NCBI GenBank assembly: GCA_013400975.1 | Contig: WBMZ01011396.1 | Location: 1 to 64,000, forward strand | From: Atrichornis clamosus | Lineage: Eukaryota > Chordata > Aves > Passeriformes > Menuridae | Length of the DNA stretch: 64,000 bases | Direction: 5' to 3' | Shown: one piece after another, positions 14,848 to 28,200 of the stretch | How the letters are laid out: each line of letters begins with the position of its first letter | Position numbering within the stretch: position 1 is the stretch's first letter | Notes under the pieces: generated by a model | What the model was told of the DNA's origin: nothing | Database searches by the model: none | The model's input: the letters and a program-made list of their open reading frames with translations, nothing else | Position numbers and translations under genes: made by a program

Positions 14848-15741
14848 TCATAGTATCAGGAGAAAACTTGAGAGGTCATCCAGTCCAGTCTCCTACCAAA
14901 AGCAGGAGCGACACAGAATTCAGATAGGTTGCTTAGGACTTGGCCAATTGGATGGCAGGATGGAACCTCTCTGGGCAACCTGTTCCAGTACCCTCATATT
15001 GAAACAGGCTTTTCTTTATACCAAGTCAGCACATCTCCCATTTTAATTTAAAGCAGTGCCTATCATTCTTCTGCCATGCACCTCAGTACAGGACCTGCCT
15101 CCATCTCCTCAGACCTACCGAAAGTCTGTTATTAAGTCCCTCAAAGTTTTCTCTTCTCTAGGTTTATAGCCAAGGCCAATTTTTTCAACCACTCCTCAAA
15201 GGACATGTGCTCAAAGTCCATATCATCTTGGTGGCCTCTGCTGGCCTCATTCAAGTTTATCAACATTTCTCTTGTACTCAGGGTTCAAAGTTGGATTCAC
15301 TATTCCAGGTGTGAAAACTGAGCACTGAGTAAAGGGAAAGTATCACTTTCTTCAATCTACTGGCAAAGCTCCTGATGATACAGCACAGTATGCTTTATCC
15401 TGGACACAGCTGGACTCAAATTTCTTAACAGATCCCTGTCTCCACCCTCTTCCACTACCCCAAAATTCAAACCCCTCCCAGACTGAGGCAGTGAATGTAT
15501 AAAGTACCTCAGCTTTATCTGCATCCACTATCACTAGACCACCCTCCCTACTCATCAGCAGACTCATATTGTTTATTCTTTTACTGCTAATATAACTAGC
15601 AACACAAGCGCTTCTTGTTGCCCTTGATTTCTCAAGAGTTTCAAATCTAGCTCAGCTTTTCCTTTTCCAAGACCATCCCAACATGCCTGGGCAGTGTTTT
15701 GGTATTCCTCCCTTGTAACCTGCCCTTGCTTCCACCACTTT
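14848..15741 (-). mobile_element. CR1 LINE fragment, internally deleted, minus strand
   Basis: Read on the minus strand, 15741 down to about 15400 translates to a decayed CR1 ORF2 segment between the endonuclease and reverse transcriptase. It starts KWWKQGQVTREEYQNTAQAC and continues through GGLVIVDADKAEVLYTFTAS. From about 15395 to 15300 it resumes in the C-terminal part of ORF2, around the region that normally reads CIRxSVASRSREVILPLYSA. It then runs to a CR1 3' end at 14848, where the plus strand shows GAGGTCATCCAGTCCAGTCT. The catalytic RT core that should lie between the two segments is missing, and stops and frameshifts are present. The copy is inactive and old. Extents are by eye and may be off by tens of bases. 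Confidence 0.85.
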
Positions 15742-16857
15742 TAAAACACCTTTTTTGTTGTTGCTGTTGTTATTTGTTTTTTAGGGTTTTTTTCACTGGA
15801 GCTGTCATGAGTTCTGGCTCTGCTGAACTAACTGGTGTTCTAATAGACTTGCTAATTTTTCTGAGTATTTGAATGGACTGTTACAGTGCTTGAGAAAGTG
15901 TTTGAGCTATACCCTCTAGAACATTTGAAGACTTAATGAGTTACGCACCAAATTATTTTTTTTTTTCTCCTCTCAATTCAGTAGGCCATATCTGGGTATT
16001 TTACATATCTTTTATTATACTAATTGGAACCTATGCTACTTGGGTACATTTCTCTTTCTTCAGTGGTTCAGTATTACATCAATTTCTAGACATTAAATTG
16101 TACATAACTTACATACACATATTCATGCATTAGGAAATAATTTTACATTAAAGATGGTTGAAATTGCAACCTAGGTATTTTTTACAGAAGATCTTTTCCA
16201 AATATCATTGCTGATGTGCTACATGGTATAAATTCCATGTTGCTACACATTTTATTATGAAGAACTCAGTGTTTTCCTGTAATAGAGGCCAATTCGCCTG
16301 GCTGTTAGGCATCTGGTTTTCTTTGGCAGATTTTTTATTCAAACATGTTTGAGTTTTGAAGAAAACAAACATCCTAATGCTTATTTTGCTGTGGATTACA
16401 GTCATCCAAACAGATAATGCTAAAGTTGAGGTAAAGTTCAAAGTTTTAGAAGCAGCTAATCAGCTGTCTTATACTAGGAGATAAATTTAACTTCACAGAC
16501 AACTAACCAGAGTATCCCTGGCATACATTATTCAGCTCTTCATTCTCATCATTAAAGATATGCAGAAAACAGATCTTCTAAGAGAGAAATATTTTTCACA
16601 CTATGTCGAATTCATTCAGTGACTTTCAGTAGTGACATATTATTATTGAAACAGTCTCAGAAGTAAAAGTTTGTTGCTAACATTTTGTCATACAGGGCAT
16701 GCAAAATAGAGTATTTTATTCTCCATCTATCTTCTGCCACTTTTAATTTCATATTTTCATCAAAAATTTACCCTGTGCTCTTTCTTCCAGGTTAGTGACT
16801 AGAGGAGATAGAAATCTGCTGTTTTCTTCAAGGGTTAACAGCAGTTTTTTCCTTTAG
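15742..16857 (+). other. KCNH7: KCNH7 intron 2, unique sequence
   Basis: AT-rich sequence with T-rich stretches at about 15747-15792 and 15954-15966. I see no exon, RNA gene or named repeat. Confidence 0.6.
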
Positions 16858-17083
16858 GGCAATGCCAACTACGCTTCCCTTACCCTGTGGAACACCACAA
16901 TCAATATGGAAGTGTGCTAACTACCTCCTGACAGGAGCTCAGCACATCTGCCTGCTGGCACTGATGGCGCTCAGCATCCTGCTGGAGCTGGTCCCTAACA
17001 CAGAGCACAGCGTGTCAACAGCAGAGCATCGGGAATCCTGCCCCTTGTGTGCTACTGCAGTCATGTCAGACCCATGGATTTAA
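16858..17083 (+). other. GC-richer patch with a 73-codon ORF behind a splice-acceptor-like site
   Basis: An ATG at 16862 opens a frame of 73 codons to TAA at 17081-17083. The peptide has one hydrophobic stretch, HICLLALMALSILLELV, near the middle. Base composition is clearly more GC-rich than its flanks. Just upstream is a strong pyrimidine tract with TTTAG ending at 16857. I do not recognise the protein. It may be an unannotated exon, a decayed repeat or chance. Confidence 0.25.
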
Positions 17084-20000
17084 ACAGTGCCCCTTCAAAT
17101 ACTCACAATTTAGGGTTGTGATTCCATTTCAGGATATTAAAAAAGATAACTGAGGCGTAATTCTGCTGGGGGGCCTGACAGCCTATTCAGATCTGTAACA
17201 CATTTCATATTCTCTCAGTTCTTTATCAATAGACAGGGACTGTTAAACAATCACAATGTGACAAAGCATATGTAATGAATATTATAAATTATGAGTTCAA
17301 CTGCTGTTTGAAGGTGTTGATAAGCTTCATCAAATATAATTCCACTGACTGAACCAGCACTGACTATTTTACATTTTATTTAATAATTTTTCTCCATACT
17401 GCATACGTGTTTAATACTTAGAAATCTCTCTGTTTCATGCTGGATTTTATTTTTAATCATCCTAATGTGATGTTTAAAAGTTCATCAATAAAACCTGGTT
17501 TACTGACTGCCTGCAAGGAACTGTCTTTTCCTCTTCCCATGTGACAGGTAAAAGTATCTTTGGGGTGTACAACAGCAGTTCCTGGCATTACACCAGCAAT
17601 GCTGGTTGCCCCTACATCAATTAATTTGATGATGCAGTAGAGAACACATCTAGCATATGCACTACAGTATAGTATTATGTAAGGATTTCTTTGTAATTTT
17701 TTATTTGTGTTTTTATTTCAGCTCAGATGCAAAGCCATTTCTACTTCTAAGGTAGTCAATGATAGATTCACACACTGACAATTTAATTGCAACCATTTCT
17801 GCATGTAACAGATATAGTGTGGTGTTCAGGGTAGCTACTTGTATGTGCCTTCTTTCTGCCTAGGGTTAATTTAGTGTCCATAGCACTGGGAGATATGTCT
17901 TATTTTTAATTTAAAGGAATGAGATCATACAAATCATTTTTCATTCGTGGCCTGGACCAAATATCCCTTGTCAGATTGCCTGTGACAAGCCGATTGCAAA
18001 TGTTGACTTGTTTTTGTCAAGAACAGTTAAAGATACTTGGCCCTACAAGGCTCGAGTAAAGTTGGAATGTGAACAAGAGCCAAAAGGATGGCTTTTCTAG
18101 CCTTGTTTCTGATACTGTGCTTTGCAGAGAAACACAGTTATCTTTACACACAGGTATTACAAAACAACATTCCCTTATGGCTAACTTAACTTCCAAATTT
18201 GAGTCTGTCCCTTTGTCCTGTGTTACCAATACTTAGAGAAAACTGACAACGTTCTTATGCAACAGCAGTGTACAAAGGAAAATTTTGCTAGTATTGAATC
18301 AAGTTAAAATCTGTTTTAGTTGTGCCAAGTGTATCAGCCTTCAATCAGTGATGATCAAATCAAATTTATGTACAAGAAATTTAGACTCTCAGGGCAACAG
18401 TCCTAGCGTCATTGAGGAGTTTAAGCAAGTGAGAGAAAACCATGCAAAAACCTGCCAAAGTTTCTAGTTAGCTCCATGGATAAAGCTCATTTCACCTTTA
18501 GCATTACTACAGCTTTCAGTGGGGAGAGGAAGGGAAATGTGGATTCTCAAGAGTACATAGAATTACATTTTTTTTCTTCTACTGAAATTATCTTTCAAGT
18601 GAAGCATCTGGTATAGTCACATGCTGAACATGAATCAGATGAGCACACCTGGCAAGTAGCTGTTTACTCAGTTCTGTGGTTTGCCAGTTAGCAGGAATCA
18701 CACTGTCTTTCTTTACATAGGTGCCCACAGTTTTAACCCTGTAATTGTTTTCAAATTATGAGATACGTTCACCTTTTCTTCAGACCAGGCATTGCAATGG
18801 CCAGATTTTCAAGAAAAGTTTACTGAATTAGCTCTTTGTGAGGGTTATGGTTATTTATTGGGTATGACAATAATGGCCTGCATTCTGTGCCTAAATAAGA
18901 ACTTTTCTGAAAATCTAGTCTGAGCTACAAAATTAAGAAAGTGATAACTCTGATTTACCTAATAGCTCACTGATATTTTTCTTATTATATAATAGAGAAT
19001 CTATCTTCTACAATTGTAAAACTCTGCAATAATATACTGTATCCAGTAATATCTTCAAACAATAATTTAGAAATAAATGTACTATTGATGTATCTTTCAT
19101 TGCTGTTACTTTATGCTTATTTCCACATATTTTTCATGTTACCTCTAAAATAAATATTATAGGTATGGTGAAACACAGAAGGGACAAATTACAAATTCAC
19201 TACTATTCCACAGGTTTTTTCTTAAGAGCAACTAGCAAAATCCAGCAGTGAATATTCATTGGTTTTGGTACCAATGTTGATTTTTAGCTTTAATACAGTT
19301 TATGGGAAATACAGTAAATAGCGTCAGATATATTTACTATGGTGGTTGTAATCACTCAATTATGTAATTGGATGCCTAACACAGCTTATCAAAGATACAG
19401 TCAATATTACATATGAAATTGGCTTGGCTCTGTATTAAAGTGAAAAAGTCAAACAGAAAGCTTGATGTACAACTTGAATTGAAGCCCTGTTCAGAATTCA
19501 AGAGTGAGGATCCTCTGGAGAAGCTGTTTATTACATATAATTCCAAAAGGAAAGAAAGCAAATTTAGGTGCTGTAAGAAATATATAAGCACAATAAGAAA
19601 ACTTGTGCATAAATGGCTATACAAGACTGCATGAAATATTTCAGTTCATGGCCAAAATGGGGGATAAACACAATAGATTAATTTTTTTCAAGCTCCACCC
19701 CAGTAATTTTTCAGATCATGATTCAAACGAATCATTTTTGCAAATGCTGAATTTCTCTTTACAAGATTGGGAAAAAACTAGCATTATTTCAGCACACAGA
19801 GAAGGCTGTGGTACCTACCAAGCCAAAAAGTTTGGCTTCAAACTGCCAAAACAAGAATTGAATATGACTAAAATTTTAAAAACTTAGGGTGAAAGCTTTT
19901 ACTTAAAAATATTTGATTTTCTGGCTGGGAAAAAACAAACAAACAATAGAGAAAGGCAGACATATATTATTAAAATATTACTTTAATTTCATTAATTATT

Positions 20001-22211
20001 AATGAAAAGATGTGGCTAGTCCTATTTTGTAAATCTCATTATTATCAACAATTAATAAGGCTTTATGAAATGTGCAAAGAGGAGAATGAATATCTCAACT
20101 CAAACACTAATCCCAAACATCTTGTAATCAAAAAAATATAGGCATAGAGTTTCTTTAACAAAACATTCTTTAAAAGTCTCAAGTTTCAAACTTATAATAG
20201 TTTTGAAATCTGAAATGTTGTTGAAAGTGAGTTCTCCTTAAGATCTACATTATATTCTTCAAAAGTTCTCTCTAAATCAGTTGAAACATTTTTGTGAGTG
20301 ACAGATGAAAACTGGTAAAAAAAGATTTTGACCTAAAATGTTTAGTTTCAGAATCTCTGAAATTCAGTAATTATAATAGCTGATATATAATTAGAGATGA
20401 ATTTGCATTTTTGGTCTGTATTTTTTACACATAATAGAATAACTTCATATGATTTTAATATATTTTACAGGGAATAATAAAATACTTACAAAATTAGGTC
20501 TATGATGTACTTATTATAAGATCCTGTAGTATTCTTTGTATGACAGAAATTAAGAAAAAGCAATCTATGGTGTTTTCATTTAATACACATAAAGTGGGCA
20601 GACAAATACAAAAAATTATTGTTTACATACCCTTCATTATTTTATAATTTACTTCTAAATATGTATAACTACTTTTAGAAAATTTTAGAAAACTTAAATG
20701 TCTGCCTTGCTTCCCCATAAACACTATTCTGATTTTATAATTCCTCACTGTCTAGGCCATATTTTAAAATTTCTGTTTATCTAAGTGAAGGTACTGATAC
20801 ATAGTATTTCAGAAGGTATTGTTAGCGTTGCAAATAGGAGACCAATTTCCAACTACCTTTTCTAATTCCCTCACTCTGTTTAATGTTCTCCTCTCCAACA
20901 TGTCACTTATCATTTGTTTAGTTGCACTTTGTTTTAGTCCAGCTAGAAAAAACAAGATTATCCTAATTGTAGAGCCATACAGGCTAACACAGGGCAAATG
21001 TTAGATGTACGATAGATTAATGGAAAACTGGATTACAAGTCCCATTGTAAAATTAGTTTTTATTGCTTAAAGAACTATTTCTGCCACTGCCCATGAACTC
21101 TGTGTTCCCAGGCACAGTATACATTAGTCTATAAGGGAAGCATCATCTCAGGGTAAATCTCTGACCTGATAATAAATACTCAAGACATCAACTGGTCATT
21201 GCAGATCTTTTACAAATGAGCTGCAGAAACGGAACTGGTCAAGACCAACTGATAAGTCATGATCAGCTGCAGTACTTATTGCAAGGTTATATACAGAAAC
21301 CAAAGATTGAGCACATATTCCTGTGGAGAAGCTTTTCATCAGAGCTTACAAGAACAGTAACTTTTTTTTAAATATAAAACAACCAATGTTTTCACGTATC
21401 CTTCCTATTACAAAATTTCAGACACAATTTTTCACTAACAACTAAAACGTGGTAAATTGTAGTTCCAAACGTAAGTTTCCTTAGAAATAATCTATCCATT
21501 ATGCCTTGAATTATTTCACTGAATAAAAATATTTCATGTCATACTTAGGCAAACGAGCAGGTGGTGAAAGTTGAGCAGACAGGAGGTTAAGAACAAGGTC
21601 TGTATGAAGCTTTCAAATACTTTAGGGACTAGGGCGAAATCTAACTAGGTACCCCTATATATGTTAATTGCTTTTCCAGTCTTCCACTCATGTAAAACGA
21701 GTAGATGGAAAATTCAAGAATCTTTGTCCTTTGTATCCTTACGCAGGAGTTGGTGGATGGTAACACAAGCTTGCCTCTTTATCAACAGGGTGTTACATGT
21801 TTTATCAATTTACAAGATGGCAGGACTTTTACTGCAGTGCCCCAGATCACCAGAACACTTCTAACAGTCAATTCAGTGCACATTTTTTCTTAAAAACTCT
21901 ACAGCCCAGAGAGAGTGTTGGAAGTGCAAAACCAGAATGTGACCTGATACATTTATCCTCATCTCTGAGTACTTCCCAAAATAGGGACATACCTATCGGA
22001 TGTGTAAAAGAACAACTACTGTGTGCTCACTAACAGCTTGTAAGAGAATTTTTGAATACTGAGTGGGAGGAGAAATGACAGCTGACCAGGAAATAGGGTT
22101 ATTATATGTTATGTTCAAAAAACTTCATTTTGAACCATTTCTACAAGACTGCTACTCAAGATTAATGAAGCAAACACAAACGTATCATTTTATCCTAAAG
22201 AATGAACATCA

Positions 22212-22239
22212 AATGCAGTATTATCTCTAATACTGCATT
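22212..22239. repeat. Perfect 12-bp inverted repeat with 4-nt loop
   Basis: The left arm AATGCAGTATTA (22212-22223) is exactly complementary to the right arm TAATACTGCATT (22228-22239), with loop TCTC between. The next outer pair does not match. The loop is too small and the stem too short for a microRNA precursor. It would form a stable cruciform or RNA hairpin. Confidence 0.8.
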
Positions 22240-25200
22240 GCGATATCACTTCTGGGTTTCTGTCCAAGTCTTGGTGTGGGACTTGAGCTCATGATTTTCT
22301 GGCCAGCTTAGAAACCTACTGTGAGCTCAACCATAGAGGCATTCACCCTACTTTGAATTATGCAGCAAAATGCATACTGTTGTAGCACAAGAAATAGGAA
22401 TGTGATTCAAAAAATTGAGATGTTACAGAAATAATCATAAAATATAAAAATAAACAATAGTACAGAAAGAAAATTAAAGACTAAGATATACTGCATTAAG
22501 TGTTTTTATTTCTCTTAAAAATATTTGTTATATTGCTGTAAGAGATACTAAATTACAGTGCGCTGGATTCTCATTTATCCTCTTTTTACATCACTTGGGC
22601 AATTTCTTCCAGCCTACTGCAGAAATAGGACTAGAGCCATTAAGCTTAGGAGATACTAATTATCTTATTGAAATTGCATTACTAATATTTAATTTAATGC
22701 TTCTTTTAAAATGTAGCAGTCCTTCTTCAAGAGCTAAATATTCATATGGATGGCATAACTAATGTGTTATGCTAGGACTTCACTTGTAGCATGTGGCTAA
22801 TAATGCTCCATTTGTAGTAAAGGTGACTGCTCTGAATTCTACAGAGATTGTTATGACTGCTGAGAGCTACCTAAATCCAGGGGTATAATTTAGCTCTGCA
22901 TCCCAGGATCCAACTTAAAGTAAGAGAAGACAAATGAGGAATGCAATTTTAACTAAGGCTACAGATATCATAGTGGTTTATTTCATAGTGTTAGAACATA
23001 AAAGGAGCCACACAAAGTAGCACTGTTTTTCTCCAAAGCTACCACTGGTAGCTCTCATCATCACTCTTTATTGAAAGCTGCCCCAGAAGTAGAAGCCACA
23101 GACAAAAGCTCTGTGATAAACACAGCATTAGTTGGAGAGAAACACCCTAGTACCTCTGGATACCAGTTAAGTGTTAGCCACTCAGGTAGGCAATGAACAA
23201 ATGTGAACCACTCATGTTATGAATGAGTGTGAGAATGACATGAACCACTATTTCGTGGTTCTTCTGTTTGGTGAACTGAAAACTGGAGAGAAAAAAAAAA
23301 AGCTGCTCCAAGGCAAACTAAAAGAGGAGCATTGGGCTGTGGGAAAGAGATAGTGAATGATAAAGATAAAGTCAACAAGACAAAACCATCCAGAACTACT
23401 GCTACAAGGTGGGAAAGTCAGCAAAAGAAATCTTTTTAGCCACAAAATATCTCATCAATGGTGCAATTCACAATTGCATACCATGAAGTTCACTCAAGAA
23501 AATGTACTAACCGTTTACTAACCTTTTAAAATTTACATCCACTCTCTTTGACTGAAAATTTCCTCAAATCAATCCAAAGTCATAAATTGTTTCTGGTTTT
23601 GTTCTGCATTTACTATTTATTTTTGGTTAAAATAATAAATGTCACAAATTCAATTTATAAGATTTCTACATTGTTCCTTAGAAACATTTTTGGCTTAAGT
23701 GATACATATATTATAAGACCAAAGAAACCAGACTGGTAGTATTTCTGCTTTTGAAGGTCTGCATGCAACAAAAATGAATGCAGTAGCCCTCTCCTCCAAA
23801 GCATTTGTTAAAAAACGAAACTATAAAACCATTTTTAGTGCTGTTATAATTGACAGGATCCCTTAGAACAACACAGCTGGCCAGATTGTGTATAAGCACC
23901 TTGTATTATGCGTGTAGAAAGTGCGGGCCAAAAGGGGAGGTGGAAAGAGTTTGTACAGCTGGATGCCAGGTTTCTGGCAGCTCTGAGTGTCAGAGAAGCC
24001 CTGATTTAAGATTAAAGCAGTGCTTCAAAAGTCTGTAGGTATAACACATTTGTACACATGCACAAAAACACGTAGTTCAGCTCCTGACTTAACTGTCTTT
24101 GTTTTCTTGTTAATCCTTATCAATTCTTTTTAAGTAGGTCTTTAGATATGAGGATTGTAAATGCAAAGTGTTCAGGATGTTATGCCAGCAGGCAGTCAGC
24201 ATGATCAGAGGAATAACAAACAGCAAAACCACATCCATAGAGATGCTTGGTTCCTTACTAATTAACTACAACTGTGATTAAAATTACTTGTCTTGAACAA
24301 ATCTATTCACATTTCTTCTTTCAAATTTCCTAGAAAAACTGTTTCATAACAGACTCTGTTAGGTGAAGAAACAGAAAACTGAGGCCTAATGAAAGGATTA
24401 GTCTCATACAACACAGATTGAAGTCACTTAGGCTTTTCACTGTGACAGGATAAACTGAGAATAAACCTTCTGATGCCTTTCAAGCTGTTAGGCAAGAGGT
24501 CAAAAGCACTTTCTAGCAGTTCCAATCAAAGCCTGCAAAGTTCTGATCACTTTGTTGCAAATGGTAGAATGTATTTTAAAATATTGTTCTGCAATCTAAC
24601 CCAAAAACTAAAGATATTCAAATATAGGCCTTTTTCAGTCAGAATTTCTCTGATTTGAATGTGTCTTTGCAGCAAATCCACTTCACTAAAATTGTCCCAG
24701 ATACAGGCATTGGTTTAACTGGAATTATAACTTGAGTTAAAAACTGCATACACATACATATTAAGCTAACTTTGATTGGTATTTAAAAATCAAAAAGACA
24801 AATCAGGAGATGTCACAACGGAGACTGACACAGTCCTTCCCTGCTTTTAACTTTGGGATTAGGAAAATGAAAGAGATCCTTTGCTTTGGAATTCTCCTCT
24901 TTGCTTTTGCTTATTAGTGAGGTGAAGATCAAAATGTAACTGACCCTCTAATAATATCTAAACTGCTTTACTTTGCTGACGTTGCCAGATGATGTGGAAC
25001 TGGATTAGTTATTACTTGTATCTTTGTGTGTGTGTGTTGCCGTGCACTTCTGAAATATTTCCCCCATATTCTGATTTTTAAAAGAATTCTGGTTTACTTT
25101 GCAGTGAAGGATTTGGGGGGCAATGAAAATAAATTGCTATAATAATCTTTTAGCATCTGAAAATATGAAAGAAAAGAAACAAGTTGATGGAAATATTTAA

Positions 25201-28200
25201 ATATTCAAGACAGCTTCAATTCAAGGAAATTGCAGCAAGAAAGCCATATACACCTTCCTTTATAATGGCATAAATTCCTAGTTTTATCATCTGTAATAAT
25301 TTGTTTTGCTGTTGTAAAAAGCATAACTATGTTTTCTTTTATGTTACTCAGTTGCAGAAATTTTTTTTTAACTGCAGCATAATTGTGTTGCCTAATGAAT
25401 AAATTATATAACACTTTTAATCCTGATTGATAGTGCAGTAAAGCTCAAATTATTCCTGCTACTAATTAATGAGCACTTCTGTATCTGCAAAAGATGATTT
25501 AACTAATCCAATGTATAGATTTTCTTGAGGCTAATTGTTAAGTTTAATGAACCAGATATCTCCCACTGAAGCAAGTGTCATGTACCCTTACACCAAGCAG
25601 CTAAAAGAGTTGTAAATCCCCTTGCACAATAGCAGTAGTTATGGATCAAAGCCTGTTCTGAACTGTCTTCTATTTGTGCAGTGTCCTTGACTTTAATGGG
25701 AATGTGCAAGCAGAATACAGTTTTCTGCTATGTTTTCACTTCAAATGTGATTTGTTTTTCCTAATTTGTGTTCTGTTCAACTTTAAGTCATTTTAAGTAC
25801 CAAAACTAAAATAAATATTTTGAGGAAGCTCAGATATGAAATTAGTCTATCTGAAAAAGCACCCAGAGAGAAAGGCACTGGTGAAGATCTGCTATAGAGA
25901 ATGCATGGATTACTGACTAGCGAGCTCAAACCACAATAAAAGCCTTTTCAATGCACAGTATCCGTGGAACTTTCACATTTAAGCCACAGACAAATTTAGC
26001 AGGAAATAAAGCCATTAGTAAAACAAAACACAGCGAAGCAGTAGAACACAAGTGGGGTCCCAGGCAGCCCTGCTATCAGTTGCCATTACTGACACACAGC
26101 ACGGGAGAACTTGGAGACGGCTGATAGTGAATTATAATGACATGGGGAAATGGGGTGGAGGCACTCAGCCGTGAACTGCAGGGCAAGCACAAGATTAAAA
26201 GAGCAGTTATTTGCTTAGTCACCTTTTTTTGCTTCTCATTGCTAACTGGAATGCCAGATCATCTCCATCCAGATGTTACTTATGAGGCTGAGATTTTTTG
26301 CTAGAACTTAGTTATAATGTCAGATATGTGGAAAGGCAAAACAAAACCAAACAAAAAACATCACACCGACAAAACCCAACATCAAAACCAAAAATCAAAA
26401 CAAATAAGCAGACTAATTCGAAATAAAACATCACATCTGGAAAAGTGGCAAGTTAGAAATTTGATGTTACTGAATTAGTAATTTATCATGACAAGCATGT
26501 TTGGAGGGTTCCCTGTCATCTCATAAGGATATTGCCACATAACTTCTCATCTGTTCCACCATCATTAGGAACAGCACTAATAGGAAGGGGATATAATGAA
26601 TGTTTTTTCTTAAGTCTTTGACTTAAAATCATGTTGACATATATGGATTTTATTTATACTTTTTAATCTATAACTTGTTGGATAATGGGTTTTTTTCAGT
26701 TTCAGTGCTCCTAATTTTTAAGAAAAAAAACATTCCAAGGTACATTTGAAAGACATCTCCATAACTATGAAATGTACCTTTGGCTAAAATCTTGCCATGC
26801 ACAGCCATAGCAAGCATTCTATCAAAACCTGTCCCTCTAGAATTATTTTAATTATTATATTATCATATTTTTAGTTACTATTTTATTTGAGTGAACCCAC
26901 TTGAAGTGGACTAAATAAAGGGGGTGAACCTTCCCCATTAGACTTTAATGGCAATTTCTCTTTCTACCTTGCAGTCTTCACTAACCCATTTGGAATGGAC
27001 TGAAAATGTTCGAGTCAGGGAAAAAGGAGAATATTCTTTAAATTAAAAAAAATTTAAAAATTATTCCTCTAACTCTCAACCAGTATTTAATTCAACCAAG
27101 TTATACATAAGATCTAGTTTTACCTATGTTTTCCTCATTTGCCAACTTAGGTACACCAGTTCATTCTCATTGTTTTTTTGCAGTCTAGTCTCTGCAACAT
27201 TATTCTCACATACTTTAACCTTGGCCATACCTCTGATCTTTTATATTTTCCCTTTCATATTATGCAACATCAAGCACAACAGACACCAAATACTCTATCA
27301 CAGCCAGAGGATTACTGTTTCTGTGCCACATAAAAAGTTACATAAAACACAGATTACTACCTAATTGTATGTTTCATAATATGGCAATGTTGCCAGTATT
27401 TTTGTGCCTGGGTGTTTAAGAGGTATCTGAAAGATTCTTACAAGCCATTTCTGTCTATGTCAAGGAAAATGGTTTCTGTAGTACATGAATGCTTTTCTCA
27501 ATTTTTGTTTCAGCGTATGGTTGGGCATAGCCAAGCACAAGGATCAGCTGAGAAGAAATTAGAAAATAAAGCGCATTTGTATTTTCCTGATATTTTAGGA
27601 GGTTAGCTCTTAAAATCAAAGAACACAATAAAAATTGCAGGACTGTAACACAGTAGTACATTGTTAATCTCATGAGCCCTCTGTGATGGGGAAGTTACAT
27701 ATACAAAATTGGAAGAAAAATCTGACAGCTTTTAGCACATTCGAACTCATGTGGAAAGGGCCTCGGGACAGGCTCTTGGTAAAAGCATCCAGAAGCACGA
27801 AGAGGAGTAACTGTAGTATATCTATTAAACTTTGCTTGATACTTGCCATCTAAGAATCTCTGTTAACTTTTGTATATTACCCTGGTTTATCTCACTGCTC
27901 TTAACCAGATGGAAAAATATAGCAGAAGTACTCTTATTCTCAAAGTCTTCTCCCTTGACCAAGTGTTAAGTATATCCAGCAGTAGCTTTGCACACTTAAA
28001 CTTGTCTTTCTAGCAACATGAAGTCAAGATCCTTCCTTAAATCTATGTGCTTTCAAAAATTCTCTCTTTTTCCTCTCTCTTCTCTTGATTATAGAGCTTT
28101 AATAAATGATTGAAAAATGGGTGAACAGTTTTACATTTAACAACTGGCATAACAGCCTGTGGTCTTTGCTCAAGTCACTGGGAACATTTTTAATGGATAG

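Noticed and set aside
22212..22239. microRNA precursor related to the miR-200 family
   Set aside because: Only nine bases match. The stem is 12 bp with a 4-nt loop and no extended flanking pairing, so it is not a precursor shape.
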